Source: Acytostelium subglobosum LB1 (taxonomy: Eukaryota > Evosea > Eumycetozoa > Acytosteliales > Acytosteliaceae). Taken from it: a stretch of 64,000 bases of DNA. Below the pieces are notes generated by a model, which was not told where the DNA came from, did no database searches, and saw nothing but the letters and a program-made list of their open reading frames with translations. The stretch lies in assembly GCF_000787575.1 (NCBI RefSeq), contig NW_012236520.1, positions 248,001 to 312,000 of the forward strand, in the 5' to 3' direction. This document shows positions 11,925-22,580 of the stretch, in pieces. The position numbers and the translations under genes are program-made. How positions within the stretch are numbered: position 1 is the stretch's first letter; the number at the start of each line of letters is the position of its first letter.

Positions 11925-12628
11925 TCACTGTGGAGAAGGTTGAGCTGCTGCTGCCTTCTTTCTGGTTGGTGGAACATAGCTTGCTAGAGGTAGTTCATCT
12001 ATCTTGCTGGCTAGAATGAAGTCATTCTCAGACAGACCATTGAGTGCATGTGTGTACAACTCCACCTCAACATTCCAATACGACTCTATCATTCAGTGAG
12101 TATCAACGTTGTCAGTAAGTTAAAGGTTACTCACTCATCTTCAATCTCATCTCATTACACTTACTAATTGACACATCTGGATGATGACCTTCCTCCTCGG
12201 CCACTGTTGTAATCTCATTGATGAACTCAACACCCTTGGGGAATGGCATTCTCCACCTCCTATATATCTTGTTTGGTTCTGACTCTATCAACTTCCACTC
12301 TTTGTTCAACTGTGTCAACATGTCTTTGGCCTGCTCAAGTGTTTGTCTATGTACATCTCCTCCCTCACTAATGAGTGACATGTGCTCATATGTCAGTTGG
12401 ACATACGCCATTGTACGATTCCCGACGATGATGAACATACCATGGCTTGCACTTCTGTTTACTAAGAGAGCAATACTGTTGTTGTAATGACATTATGTTA
12501 TTGGTTGAAGCAAACAATGAATGATAATGTTGTTGATTGAATGATGTTGATGTTGCTGTTGAAGTTGCTATTCTCAATGTCTTTGCTGATGCATTAGCCC
12601 AACAATATCTTGTAGTGATTGTCAACAT
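11925..12628 (-). CDS. pcbd: Pterin-4-alpha-carbinolamine dehydratase (PCD/DCoH)
   Basis: Dehydrates 4a-hydroxytetrahydrobiopterin, recycling the pterin cofactor of aromatic amino acid hydroxylases. Three exons are inferred: 12628-12441, 12367-12165, 12085-11925. Splicing at GTATGT..TTAG joins KQKCKPC to EGGDVHRQ, restoring the family's CxPCEGG start. The second splice restores HHPDVSIKSYWNVEVELYTH, with the catalytic HHPD block, followed by GLSENDFILASKID. The core is about 120 residues. The frame stays open upstream through a stretch rich in Ser, Thr, Ala and Arg with no acidic residues (from Met at 12628), which looks like a mitochondrial leader. A shorter cytosolic form could start at the Met at 12493 (MSLQQQYC). 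The choice of start is uncertain; the core assignment is firm. Confidence 0.88.
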
Positions 12629-13479
12629 TAATACTATCAACAACAGTATTTGTATAACTCTACCTGACATCAGATCAATATATAACAACTGTTATGTTCA
12701 CATTATCTCGTTCATCTCTTTATCTAATTCATTCATTCATTCATTCATTCCAAAACTAAACTAATCTAAATGCGATTGACCAGGATCGTTGGTTCACTTC
12801 ACTCCACGTATGTTGAACAGATGCCAACAATCAAAGTGACCACCTCACATATCAATAACATGTTCAAAGAGATAAGGGTTCTCCAACAACAAACAACTCG
12901 AATAGACACGTGTTCCAAGATCACCAGTGGTTGTCTTCTCCCTTTTTTCTTCCAGGCATCCAAGTTTCAAAGGTGATCACACCCCTCACTTTCAAGAAAA
13001 TAAAAATAAACAAAAACACAACAATTAATAAATAAAGGGCAGATGGTCCAAATCATCCTGATGAGGCAAGCACTCTCAACCAATTGAATTGACCAGACAG
13101 ACAGTCATTCAAACACACTCTATATCTTTATTATTATTATCTTTATTTGTGTAAGTTTGATTGATTATAGCTTTCACAACATCAACAACAGATTTGTTTG
13201 ACAAGATATCAGAAAGACAGACAGAGAGACACACACAATATCTTCACCTTCCTTTCACAAGTACGTCAGACTTCAAAACCCCTCAACACACTCATTCATT
13301 CAACTTGCAAATCCACATTAATCATCATTGTTGTTGTTGTTGTTGTTTTGTTGTTTATTGGAAGTTGGACAACTACTACTACACCTACCTGCTATTACTA
13401 TTTTGCAAACACAGATATACTAATTATCATAATACCTTTTGAATAGATACTTAATATATATATATACATATAGAACATA
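12629..13479. other. Divergent promoter region between PCD and cullin-1
   Basis: About 850 bases, AT-rich, with CATT repeats near 12729-12752, CA- and TTG-rich runs near 13320-13350 and AT repeats just upstream of the cullin ATG. Open frames here are low-complexity and start without family features. No RNA gene recognised. Confidence 0.55.
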
Positions 13480-16162
13480 ATGGCAGCGAACGCTAACGCC
13501 AACAACTTGGAGAACCTATGGGCTCAATGTGAGAAGCCCTTCCAAGACCTCTTCACTCAACTGAAGAGTGGTCTTACAAATGATCGTTATATGAAGATCT
13601 ATACGTATGGTCATCATTCATTCAATCAATCAATCAATCAATCAATCAAATCAATCATACTAACTATTAAATAATCCAACAAATACAGTCAGGTATACAA
13701 CTATTGTTCATCACAGAATGACGGTGTGTTGAAGGAGTTCTATCCAAAGATCCTGTCTTTGCTTAACGGCAAGGCAACAGAGATCATTGAGGGTGGCACT
13801 CATCTCTCAGAGGATGAGTTGTTGCTCTTCTTTAGAAACAAGTGGAATGATTGGAAGTTCTCCACCAGAGTGCTTAAGAGTTGGTTGGAACCAGTCGTAA
13901 GTTATCATCATTGTCCGCATTGATTGATTGAATGATTGAATGAATGGATATTAACAAATACATAATACAACAAATAATAATAATAATAATATAGAACAAG
14001 ATACATCAGAGTGATAATAGCAACAAGAGCACAAACATTGGCAACTCTCAGAACCCACCACAGTCAAAGATCTTGCAGGATGGTCTCACGGCTTGGAAGC
14101 AAGCAGCCTTTGATAAGATGCACAACAGACTCACTGGTTCGTTGCTGAGGATTGTGAAGAATGACAGAGAGGACAGAGACTCTTCAAATCTCCAAGTACT
14201 CTCAGATACACTTGAGTGTTATGGTATGTGTTTATCCCTTTGTCCGCATACTCATACTCATACTCATACTAATAATAATACTATTCACATCAATATAGTT
14301 CAATTGGGCTCTGATAAGAACAAGTTGGATGTTTACCAAGCCAACTTTGAGACCAAGTTCCTACAAGAGACTGAAGCCTTCTACAAGGTTGAGTCCTTGG
14401 ATCATGTCGCCAAGAATGGTATCCCAGCCTACATGAGACACATTGCAAAGCGTGTGGAGGAGGAGAGATCGAGAGTGTTGAAGTTCATGCCAATCTCCAC
14501 GTTGGACAAACTCGACCCATTGCTCAACAAGACTCTGATCATCGACTACAAGGAGGAGTTTGCCAACAAGTTCCTCGACTTGCTGCTCGAGAACAAGGAG
14601 GACGAGCTGGCAATGATGTACAACCTCTTGCTGCGTGTCGACCATCTCGAGACACTCAGGATCAAGCTCCAGGAGTTCATCAAGTCCGAGGGACTCAAGG
14701 AGATTGAGAAGGACCTCAAGGAGGCCCAGGAGAAGCCCCAGGTGCTCGTCAAGATCCTGCTCGAGGTGTACAACCGCTTCAACAAGCTGATCAAGACGGC
14801 GTTCAACAACGACCCCAAGTTCCTCTCGGCCATGGACCAGTCTTTCTCGGTGGTCATCAACAGCAACCCCGCCTCGTACGACCAGAAGAAGAAGGAGTCC
14901 AACATCCCAGTCGTGTTGGCCAAGTTCTGTGATCAGATCCTCAAGAAGGGTCCATACCACATCAGTGACGAAGCCGAGCTGGAGAACAAGCTGTCAGAGG
15001 CTGTCTGTCTGTTCAAGTACCTCCCAGACAAGGATATCTTCATGCTGAACTACCAGAAGTTCTTGTCCAAGCGTCTCGTCGAGGATCTCTCGGCCAGTGA
15101 GGATGCTGAGGCCTCAATGATCAACAAGCTCAAGACCCATCAAGGTTTCGATTACTGCACCAAGCTGACAAGAATGATTAACGATATGAGACTGTGCAAG
15201 GATATCAACTCCAACTTCCAGAACTACCTCAATGAGGCAAACCTTACTCTTCCATGTATGTTATGATGTGCATGTGATGATGTGATGTGGATGAACAACA
15301 GATTACTAACAAACAAACAAACAAACAAAATAGATACGTTCAACTTCTACGTGTTGACTGGTGGATCATGGTCATTGACGAACAAGACCTCCTCAACACC
15401 TTTCAAGCCTCCAACAGAGATGCTTCCAAGTTTAACATATTTCGAGAAGTTCTACAAGAACAGCTACAAGGGTAGAGTGCTCAACTTCCTCTACGATTTC
15501 TCCAGAGCAGAGGTCGACTCACGTCAAGTCAGAGGCAAGATTTACAAACTCTCAGTAAGTTCCAATCATTCAATCAATCAATCAATCAATGTGATCATTA
15601 ACTAACTTTGTACTCTACATTACAACAGACAACTGCATACCAGATGGCCATTTTGTTGATGCTCAACACCACTGATAAGGTCACTAGATTCCAGGTCTTG
15701 GACACAATCGGACTTGATGAGATGAACGTTCGTCTGCCACTGCTATCGTTGATCAAGTCTGGAATCATTGACACTGATGTTGCCGACCACAAGGAGTGGA
15801 ACAACGAGACGACATTCTCAATCAACACCAAGTTCACATCAAAGAAGATGAAGGTCAACTGCAACATCCCCGTGCAGATCGGTGACACAAAGACCAGCGA
15901 GGGCCAGCAGACCGTGTCCAACACCGAGATTGAGAAGGAGCGTTACTTCAAGCTTCAGGCGGCCATCGTGCGTATCATGAAGTCCAAGAAGGTGATGAAC
16001 CACAACGAGCTCGTCGTCGAGACCACCAACCAGATGACCAAGTGGTTCTCGCCAAAGATCCCCACCATCAAGAAGGCAATCGAATATCTTATCGAGCAGG
16101 AGTACATTAGAAGAACTTCTGACGATAACCAAAGCCAGAGGAAGTATGAATACATTGCATAG
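13480..16162 (+). CDS. culA: Cullin-1-type scaffold of SCF ubiquitin ligases
   Basis: Holds Skp1/F-box proteins at its N-terminus and the RING protein Rbx1 at its C-terminus in SCF E3 ligases. Six exons are inferred: 13480-13604, 13689-13896, 13995-14223, 14299-15255, 15334-15554, 15629-16162, giving 757 residues, close to the usual 770. The N-terminal cullin repeats cover roughly 15-400. The cullin homology domain includes the block YQKFLSKRLVEDLSASEDAE. The C-terminal winged helix carries the neddylation site IVRIMKSKK, with the acceptor Lys at about residue 698. All six exon joins keep frame. The first exon begins MAANANANNLENLWAQCEKPF, as expected for a CUL1 start. No anomalies seen. Confidence 0.95.
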
Positions 16163-16781
16163 TCAGTCAAGTCAAGCCAACAATCACAACAATCAATCCA
16201 ATCCAATCAAATCAATCAAACTCATCTTGCAATCCTTGCGATTCTCCTCTTCACGACTCTCTCTCTTCCCCAACTTGGCAATACAAACAACAATATCAAC
16301 AACAATACTATCTTGTATTAACATTACCAGACATTTCCAAATCAGGCTTTCTCTTTGCGATCACATTAAACAAAACAACATCCAGTTGACCATTTAGTTT
16401 GCATAAGACTTGGTTTGGTTTATGACTTGTATTTGTTTGAGTTTCAAGGTTACCTCCTCGATCAATCAATGTTCCATGGGAGGATTCCAATATTGATTTA
16501 TTGATTGATTAATTGATCTTGTTGTGTAGTAGTTTATATCTTTAGTTTTATAAGTGTTGTGGATTGATGTTGCCAACTTAATTTGCTAATCACCACTGAA
16601 GTAGACGACCAACAACTCAAAGCCTGCTTTCTTCTTGCAGCCCAATCATTGATTCACAACAGCAAATATTGTGTCTCGTTAATAGAAATGACTGTCATAA
16701 TCGTAAAAACGATCATTTTTGCCTACATGTTCCAAACGTTGATGAAAAGTATTATGGGACAAAAATGAATACAAAATTTTT
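16163..16781. other. Intergenic spacer, no gene seen
   Basis: 3' flank of cullin-1 with CAAT repeats near 16190-16220 and AT-rich DNA towards the small secreted gene. Open frames on both strands are short and of mixed composition. Confidence 0.5.
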
Positions 16782-17030
16782 TTATTTGTTGATAAACATA
16801 TCAAAATATCTACTACTATCTTCTGATCCACTATTATCATCAAATAAATTATCTCCACTGTCATCAGGTCCAAAGGTGAATTCTGAAAAGATATCGTCTT
16901 CATTTGTTATATCACCTCCAAAAATACTGGGCGATGTATCACCTTGTGTGCCTTCCACAATGTTAGCACAGACCGCGTGGATTCCAACTATTAAGAAAAT
17001 AGTTATTAATAAAATGATAATAATCTTCAT
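16782..17030 (-). CDS. Small secreted acidic protein, unknown
   Basis: Predicted 82-residue protein. It starts MKIIIILLITIFLIVGIHA, a strong signal peptide with a probable cleavage after VHA or VCA-like residues near 20-23. The mature part is short and acidic, with many Asp, Glu, Ser and Gly residues (for example DDSGDNLFDDNSGSEDSS), and contains a single Cys near the signal peptide. I do not recognise a family. An in-frame TTG lies upstream, but the first ATG is at 17030. It is the leftmost member of an island of small secreted-type genes reaching to 19432. It could be an extracellular matrix or effector-like peptide; this is inference only. Confidence 0.6.
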   Translation of the reverse strand: MKIIIILLITIFLIVGIHAVCANIVEGTQGDTSPSIFGGDITNEDDIFSEFTFGPDDSGDNLFDDNSGSEDSSRYFDMFINK

Positions 17031-17616
17031 TGTTATTATATTCAATATGATAGTTAATTACTTATTTAATTAATTTGTTATTTGATTTTGATTCAGAACT
17101 AATTTATTCACACATATATATATATATATTTTTGTTTAAAGGTAGTCTTCCCAACAATTAAGTCTTCATTTCAATCTTAAGTAATCCTAATAATAAATGA
17201 ATATTCATCACATAAGATATGATAATTGGAGTGATAATTAAGTGTTAGTGTGTTGTGTGTGTTTGAGATCGATGACCTCATTGCCAAAGTGGGAATTGAT
17301 TAATTAATTAATCCTTGTAAAATCCAAAACACTTAGATTCAATCGATTATTGGTTGGTTGTCCAAAATCAAACAATTAAATATTAATATTTTTCTTTAAT
17401 TGAGATAAGTCTACATTTAGGAAAATAGTTTTACGCCTGATTCAGCAACTATCGTGGACTTGTCAAAGAATATGCTGAGTATGCAGCCCAGCAACACCAT
17501 GGTGACATTAATGTCACTTTGATCATCGTGCTGACTGACAACATCTCCTCCTCCTCCCCACTCCATGTCAGGTCCGTCAATCATTCCAATGTCACATTAT
17601 CGATAATGTGGATAGG
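17031..17616. other. Intergenic spacer containing the left copy of a duplicated flank
   Basis: AT-rich spacer. The part from about 17160 to 17460 is similar, in the same orientation, to about 19435-19650 (shared blocks include TAATCCTAA.AATAAAT, CAAAGTGGG, ATTATTGG..TTGTCC and AGTCTACATTT). No coding region seen apart from the adjacent broken gene. Confidence 0.55.
17160..17460. repeat. Diverged direct repeat, left copy
   Basis: Matches 19435-19650 in order and orientation with indels, judged by eye. The two copies flank the interval with the nine-cysteine genes, suggesting segmental duplication in this island. Confidence 0.6.
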
Positions 17617-17784
17617 TCATCCTTTGATGCAATTATCATGCTGGGACTCAAATTTCCCTGCTGTGGCTGTTGTTGTTGTTGTTGTCTCACTGTTTGACAA
17701 CTCTCCATCATTCACTCTCACTGCATTGCAAACTGCCACACAAGTCAGCAACATGGTCAATGCTATCAATAGTCTCTAGTTCAT
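17617..17784 (-). pseudogene. Probable broken small secreted-protein gene
   Basis: Reading from the ATG at 17784 the frame gives Met-Asn-stop, then continues open as RLLIALTMLLTCVAVCNA, a good signal peptide, then VRVNDGELS, a Thr run and CIKG before a stop at 17617. The early TAG at codon 3 splits the start from the signal sequence. A shorter product could begin at the internal Met (codon 11), with a clipped signal peptide. It sits between two intact small secreted genes, so a decaying island member is the simplest reading. It may instead be a live gene that uses the second Met. Confidence 0.4.
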
Positions 17785-17853
17785 TGTACAACTATATATT
17801 ATTTGTTTATTAACTTGTACTTCAAGATGTTAAATTAAGTGATGATGATAATT

Positions 17854-18231
17854 TTATGATCTGTATCTCTTTTTTACATCATCGTAAATGTTTTCTGGAG
17901 CATTAAAGTAATTCATTCTTACTCGCAAGTTTTGGCAAAGTGAGTTAGCGCAATAATGGTATCCACCGCCCGGTTCGCAATTGGACACGCAGGTGCCATG
18001 AGCATAATTAGAGTAGGTGCCCATATTGGGATCGTTAACAGCAGTGCAGTTGTTTACAAGTGTGCACCGTTGTTTGACAAAAGCTTTATACTCTTGATTG
18101 GCGAGAAGTTGAGAACATTCCTCTACTTTGATATCTTGTTGTTTGCAAACTTTTTCGCATTCTTCCTGAGGAGTTTGTTTAACAGAGAGAACAAGTCCAA
18201 CTAAAAGTAGTAATAAAAATAATCTTGACAT
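17854..18231 (-). CDS. Small secreted nine-cysteine protein A
   Basis: 125 residues, one exon, with signal peptide MSRLFLLLLLVGLVLS. The mature chain has nine Cys at residues 25, 29, 39, 56, 62, 81, 85, 94 and 99. The pattern, including C-x3-C, C-x2-LLA and a second C-x3-C, is shared with the gene at 19091-19432, so these are paralogues. No known domain is recognised; small Cys-rich secreted proteins often act as matrix proteins, inhibitors, lectins or antimicrobials. The odd Cys number leaves one free thiol or allows a disulfide-linked dimer. It is divergently oriented to its paralogue across a spacer with duplicated blocks. Confidence 0.75.
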   Translation of the reverse strand: MSRLFLLLLLVGLVLSVKQTPQEECEKVCKQQDIKVEECSQLLANQEYKAFVKQRCTLVNNCTAVNDPNMGTYSNYAHGTCVSNCEPGGGYHYCANSLCQNLRVRMNYFNAPENIYDDVKKRYRS

Positions 18232-18365
18232 TAATTATTAATTGATGGATGGTACAAATAACTCTGAGATTCAAACCAAATAGATACTTTATATACTAAT
18301 TTGGATTATAATCTTACAAATGATATGGAGTTAAATTGGTATTGTGGATACAGATAATGAATTCT

Positions 18366-18681
18366 ATTTTTTGTAAATAGATTGACCTACTCGATGTAAA
18401 TCAGGACGAGGATGTAGACAATTCTCTTGTTTTTTAATTAATAAAATCATTCACTTATCCCAGGCAATCCAGATCTTTGGATTAATTCAAACTTACAATT
18501 TAGTTGGTCATTATTACACTCAGAAGGAAAAGTGTTCTTCCCTGCCTCTAGATCAATACTGTCCAAATATCTATGTATTCCCCACTCTCTTTCTCCACCC
18601 CTCACCACACTTCCCCCTGGTGGTGAAGGTAGATTTTTTGTAAATAGATTGACCTACTCGATGTAAATAAGGACGATGATG
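18366..18681. repeat. Direct repeat A (copies 18366-18414 and 18633-18681)
   Basis: Two about 49-base copies, nearly identical, differing mainly at AATCAGGACGAGG versus AATAAGGACGATG. Located between divergent paralogous genes. Confidence 0.8.
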
Positions 18682-18774
18682 ATGGTGATGTTGATTTTGA
18701 ATCCTCAGTTGTAATAGTACTCAGATCACTCTCTGTCTCCACCCCTCACCACACTTCCCCCTGGTGAAGGTAAA
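18583..18774. repeat. Direct repeat B (copies 18583-18633 and 18727-18774)
   Basis: Two about 50-base copies around the shared CTCCACCCCTCACCACACTT stretch, differing by a three-base TGG indel and few substitutions. Interleaved with repeat A. Confidence 0.8.
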
Positions 18775-19090
18775 CATTGGGGATATACAAATGATCATAA
18801 CCAAAAGTGTAGAACTGGTATATATAATCTTTACAAGCTGAATTGCTCGTGTTCTTCCGAGAGGTCGACGACACCAAAAGGTAGACAAAGTCATGTAGTG
18901 TAGGTCGGTGGGCGAAAACATTGTAATAAAGCAGTGTGTATCAAAAGAATATGTTGTACTTTTATTGTGGAAATAGGCCATTCATGGTTTAACAGATCGT
19001 GTCTATACTGCCATCAGTGTACTGAGGGCAGTTCTCATCTCGGCGTATAAAAGACCAAGGTTGGTCCTATTATCTCATTGTATCTCAATC

Positions 19091-19432
19091 ATGAAATCTT
19101 ATCTCACTATTTCCTTATACCTTCTTATCTCAATTACTTTTGTCATCTCTGAACAACCAAGTTGCCAAGATCAATGCGCCACTGTGGTAACCATTCCTGA
19201 CTATTGTAACGAGTTGCTTGCCAAAAAAGATTGGGTCAAACACGCTGAGATATGCCCTAGGTATTTTACCTTCAAATGCGATGATTCCGATACAGAGTAT
19301 AAATATTTTGAAAGTATTTCTTTCATGGAACGTGTATGTCTTAATGTTTGCAGAGCGAATGCAAACCAAAACTTTAATTGTAGAGATCATTGCAAATCAA
19401 ATCCAGGATATTATAATAATTATTATAATTAA
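19091..19432 (+). CDS. Small secreted nine-cysteine protein B
   Basis: 113 residues, one exon, with signal peptide MKSYLTISLYLLISITFVIS. Nine Cys lie at residues 25, 29, 39, 55, 63, 83, 87, 97 and 101, aligning one for one with protein A (17854-18231), and the motif C-x2-LLA follows Cys39 in both. The tail is Tyr/Asn-rich (YYNNYYN). An upstream in-frame Met at 19061 would spoil the signal peptide, so the Met at 19091 is chosen; a TATA-like TATAAAAG lies about 45 bases upstream. Outside the Cys and a few positions, identity to A is low, implying old or fast-evolving duplication. Function unknown. Confidence 0.75.
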   Translation: MKSYLTISLYLLISITFVISEQPSCQDQCATVVTIPDYCNELLAKKDWVKHAEICPRYFTFKCDDSDTEYKYFESISFMERVCLNVCRANANQNFNCRDHCKSNPGYYNNYYN

Positions 19433-19773
19433 ATCTAATTAATCCTAACAATAAATCAAAAAGTCTGTTATGTGTGAGTCAGATCGACCCAACAAAGTGG
19501 GGATTAATTAATCCATGTATAATCCATAACACTTAATCTTAAATAGAACCCCATTATTGGTTGTCCACAATCAATTAAATATATCTTTTAATTGTAATTA
19601 GTCTACATTTGTTATTACCATAACTTGTAGGCCTGGCTTCGTTGCCATTCTTTTGAATATTGTACAAAGCTAATCGGATTGTTCTCATAATGTGTGAAGT
19701 AGGATGGTTGAGATAGAAATGGTATAGGGAGTGAGGGAAACGGTATGCGCAAAGGAGTAGAGGTCATGATTGG
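19433..19773. other. Spacer with right copy of the duplicated flank
   Basis: About 19435-19650 repeats the sequence at 17160-17460 in the same orientation. The rest is the 3' flank of the LRR/TIG gene. No gene. Confidence 0.55.
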
Positions 19774-22545
19774 TTAAAGGTTGGCATTGATCTCCTTCAA
19801 CTTCTTGTCCAAAAGACTCTTGGTTTGCTCAAGGTTGCGATGTTGTCTCCAAATGAAGAATCCACCGGCAGCTATGATGGCTGTGCCAACGACAGCAACT
19901 ACAACTCCAACGGTGACCTTCCACTTGTTGTCAGTGCCACCTCCACGACCGCCCTTGTCGCCACTGCTGTTGTCGCCCGGTTGATTGGATGGACAGTTGG
20001 TGGTGACTGGAACACGTCCGGCCGAACCCGACGCCGTCAATGCGCTAAAGTCAAACTCAAAGTTCACGCTGCTGATTGGTTCTTTGTAGTTGTTGACGTC
20101 GGCAACTATGTTGGTGGTGGTGCCGTCGCGAACTCCAAGTGTGCTTGAGATCGAACCTCCATTGCCGTTGATGCTGGCTACCTGTGGCAGACGAGCGAAC
20201 CATGATGTGTTGAACTTGGTCAAAGTGAGCCAGTGAACTGACGTGTTGAGTCCCTGTGCTGGATAGGCAACGTGGATGGGTGGGGCGCTGCACTCGGTGG
20301 GGAAGACATCAAACTGGAACTTGAAGCCAACATCATTGTAGCTGTCGCCCTTTGATTGGTAGGACACTTGGTATGTGAATGTGTTGTCAAAGACGTTGAG
20401 CAGGGCACCTGGACCAACAAGGTCGGCTGGTGTGCTGGCATTGTTTGGACGAATGATGACGACGATCTGTCGGCTTCCAGAAGTCCATGTGAATGAGTTG
20501 GCACGTGTTGCGGGCAGGGATGCTTGTTGCCAGTTGGCAATCTTGGTCTCAGCGCCATTCTCATAAACGGAAACGAGGTAGGCGTTGAGTGTGGTGGTAG
20601 AGTCTGGCGAGGAGATCGACAAAACAGGGGCTGTAGTGTTGACCTGGAGGGTGGATGGGATGGCGCCCTCAGAGCATGATGGTCCGGCAACATTCTTGCA
20701 GTTGCACAGACCGAAACCGACGTTGCACTCGCCCTTTGCCGAGCCACCGCATGAGTCTGGACACAACTGGATGTCGACGAATGAGAACAAGCTGTTGGGG
20801 AATGATGGTTGATCGGCCACGGCTACTTGGATGTTATGAGTGCCAGCGACAAAGCCAACAGAAGGGAATGTGCAGTAGATGATTGAGTGATTGACGTATG
20901 TGACGTTGCACTGAATCAGCTGAGCACCCAGCTGCACGGTAACATTGACAGCATTGATGTCGGTCCAAAAGTCGGAACCTGTGATGGTCATGGCGTTCTC
21001 CTTGTCTGGAGACATGGCGTTGGCAGTCTGGACGGTGGGCGCGCGGTAGAAGAAGTTTGGTGTGGTTGAGGGGTCGCTGGACAGACCCTTGATCGACACT
21101 AGCACCTGGACATTGGATGTGATGCCTGGTGGAACCAAACAAGACATCTGTTTGAACACGTCGACCGAGGTAAGGTTGGTGCATGGGGTGTTACCAATCA
21201 TCACATAGGTGCCAATAGCATTTGGCTGAGTGAATGGCAGTAGGTCATAGCCAGTGAGCGTTACAAAGCCTCCAAGGGTGGGTGGCGAGGAGATCGATGT
21301 GATGGAGGGGATCATGAAGCTGTAGGGGATGGTGGCAGTCTTGAGTGCGCCGTATGTCTGGGTGAGGTAGAGAGTACCGGCACCCTGCAAGAACACTGGA
21401 GTGATACATAGCAATGCAGAGGCATTCACATTGTTGTTGTTGACAATGTACTGATCATTTCCAGAGACCATTTTAATGTTTGGCTTGTCACCAAAGTTAA
21501 TACCAACAACGGTAAAGAATGTCAAGTTGCTGCTGATTGGGTTGGAGATGAAGGTGATCGATGGTTCTGGGTAGGAGAGGGTAGGTATGATATGTTAGAA
21601 TTTTTGTCAAAGTCAGCTGATATTACTGATGTCAGCTGATTGAACATTGATCAGCTGATCAATGTCAGCTGACTCGAATACATACCACAACTCCTTGGGG
21701 TATCTGGTCCTTGGTAGTTGGTAAAGGTGACATTGTCAAAGATGTAGGCGGGGATGGTGAGACCGGTGAAGTATGATGGTGGGAGACAGAGGAATGCTGT
21801 GGGGAGCAAGGTGTTCTTGAGTCCATTGACAGTGGTCAGATAGAGTGTGGTGAGTCCATTGTCGAGGATGTTCTCTTGGAGTTGTCCACTGATGTTGGTG
21901 TCAGAGAGGTAGAGCGATTTGATGTTGGACGATGAACCAAACTGAGTGGGGATGGTCATGGCCAACGCTGGATTATGCATCAATGACAATGAGGTGAGGT
22001 TTGACATGAGGAAGTAGTTGTTGTTGAGTGTGCCGGTGAGTCCTAGACGCTCCAAGGCCAAACCCTTGAGGTTGGACCATTTAGCAGGTGGGACATCTGG
22101 CAATGTAGTTTGGTCCGAGAGTGTAAGTCCACTCATTGACAAGAATGTCAAAGTGTTTGGAACCGATGTGAAGAATGAGTTGAAGTTGGTTGAGAAGCCA
22201 GGAGAGTTGATTATACTATATAATGGAATTGAGTATGAGTATGAGGGTAGGGGCAAGGGCAAGGGCAAGGGTGAGGGTATACATACAATGAGGTTAGCTT
22301 TGTAGACTTGTTAATGAGGTTTTGAGCATTGAGGATGGATCCTGGCAAGACGATTGTGGATGGTTGAGAGGTAAGGATCAACTTACTAAAATTATAAACT
22401 TGTTAGTTATTGTTCTTGGTCAGATCAACATGCTTGATCAAGTATAAACACTTACAATGTTGTCATTGAACTTGTGAATAACGATGGGGACAAAATAAAC
22501 TTCAGTGTGTCACTTGGACTCTGAGTAAGTGCACTGTAGATGGTC

Positions 22546-22580
<35 letters not shown>

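Larger units (their letters stand above)
18232..19090. other. Divergent spacer between the two nine-cysteine genes, with duplicated blocks
   Basis: Holds block A at 18366-18414 and 18633-18681 (TTTTTTGTAAATAGATTGAC...), and block B at 18583-18633 and 18727-18774 (CTCCACCCCTCACCACACTT...). The order is A-B-A-B with unequal gaps. No coding region seen. The TATA-like element TATAAAAG at about 19045, some 45 bases before the ATG of gene B, fits a promoter. Confidence 0.65.
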
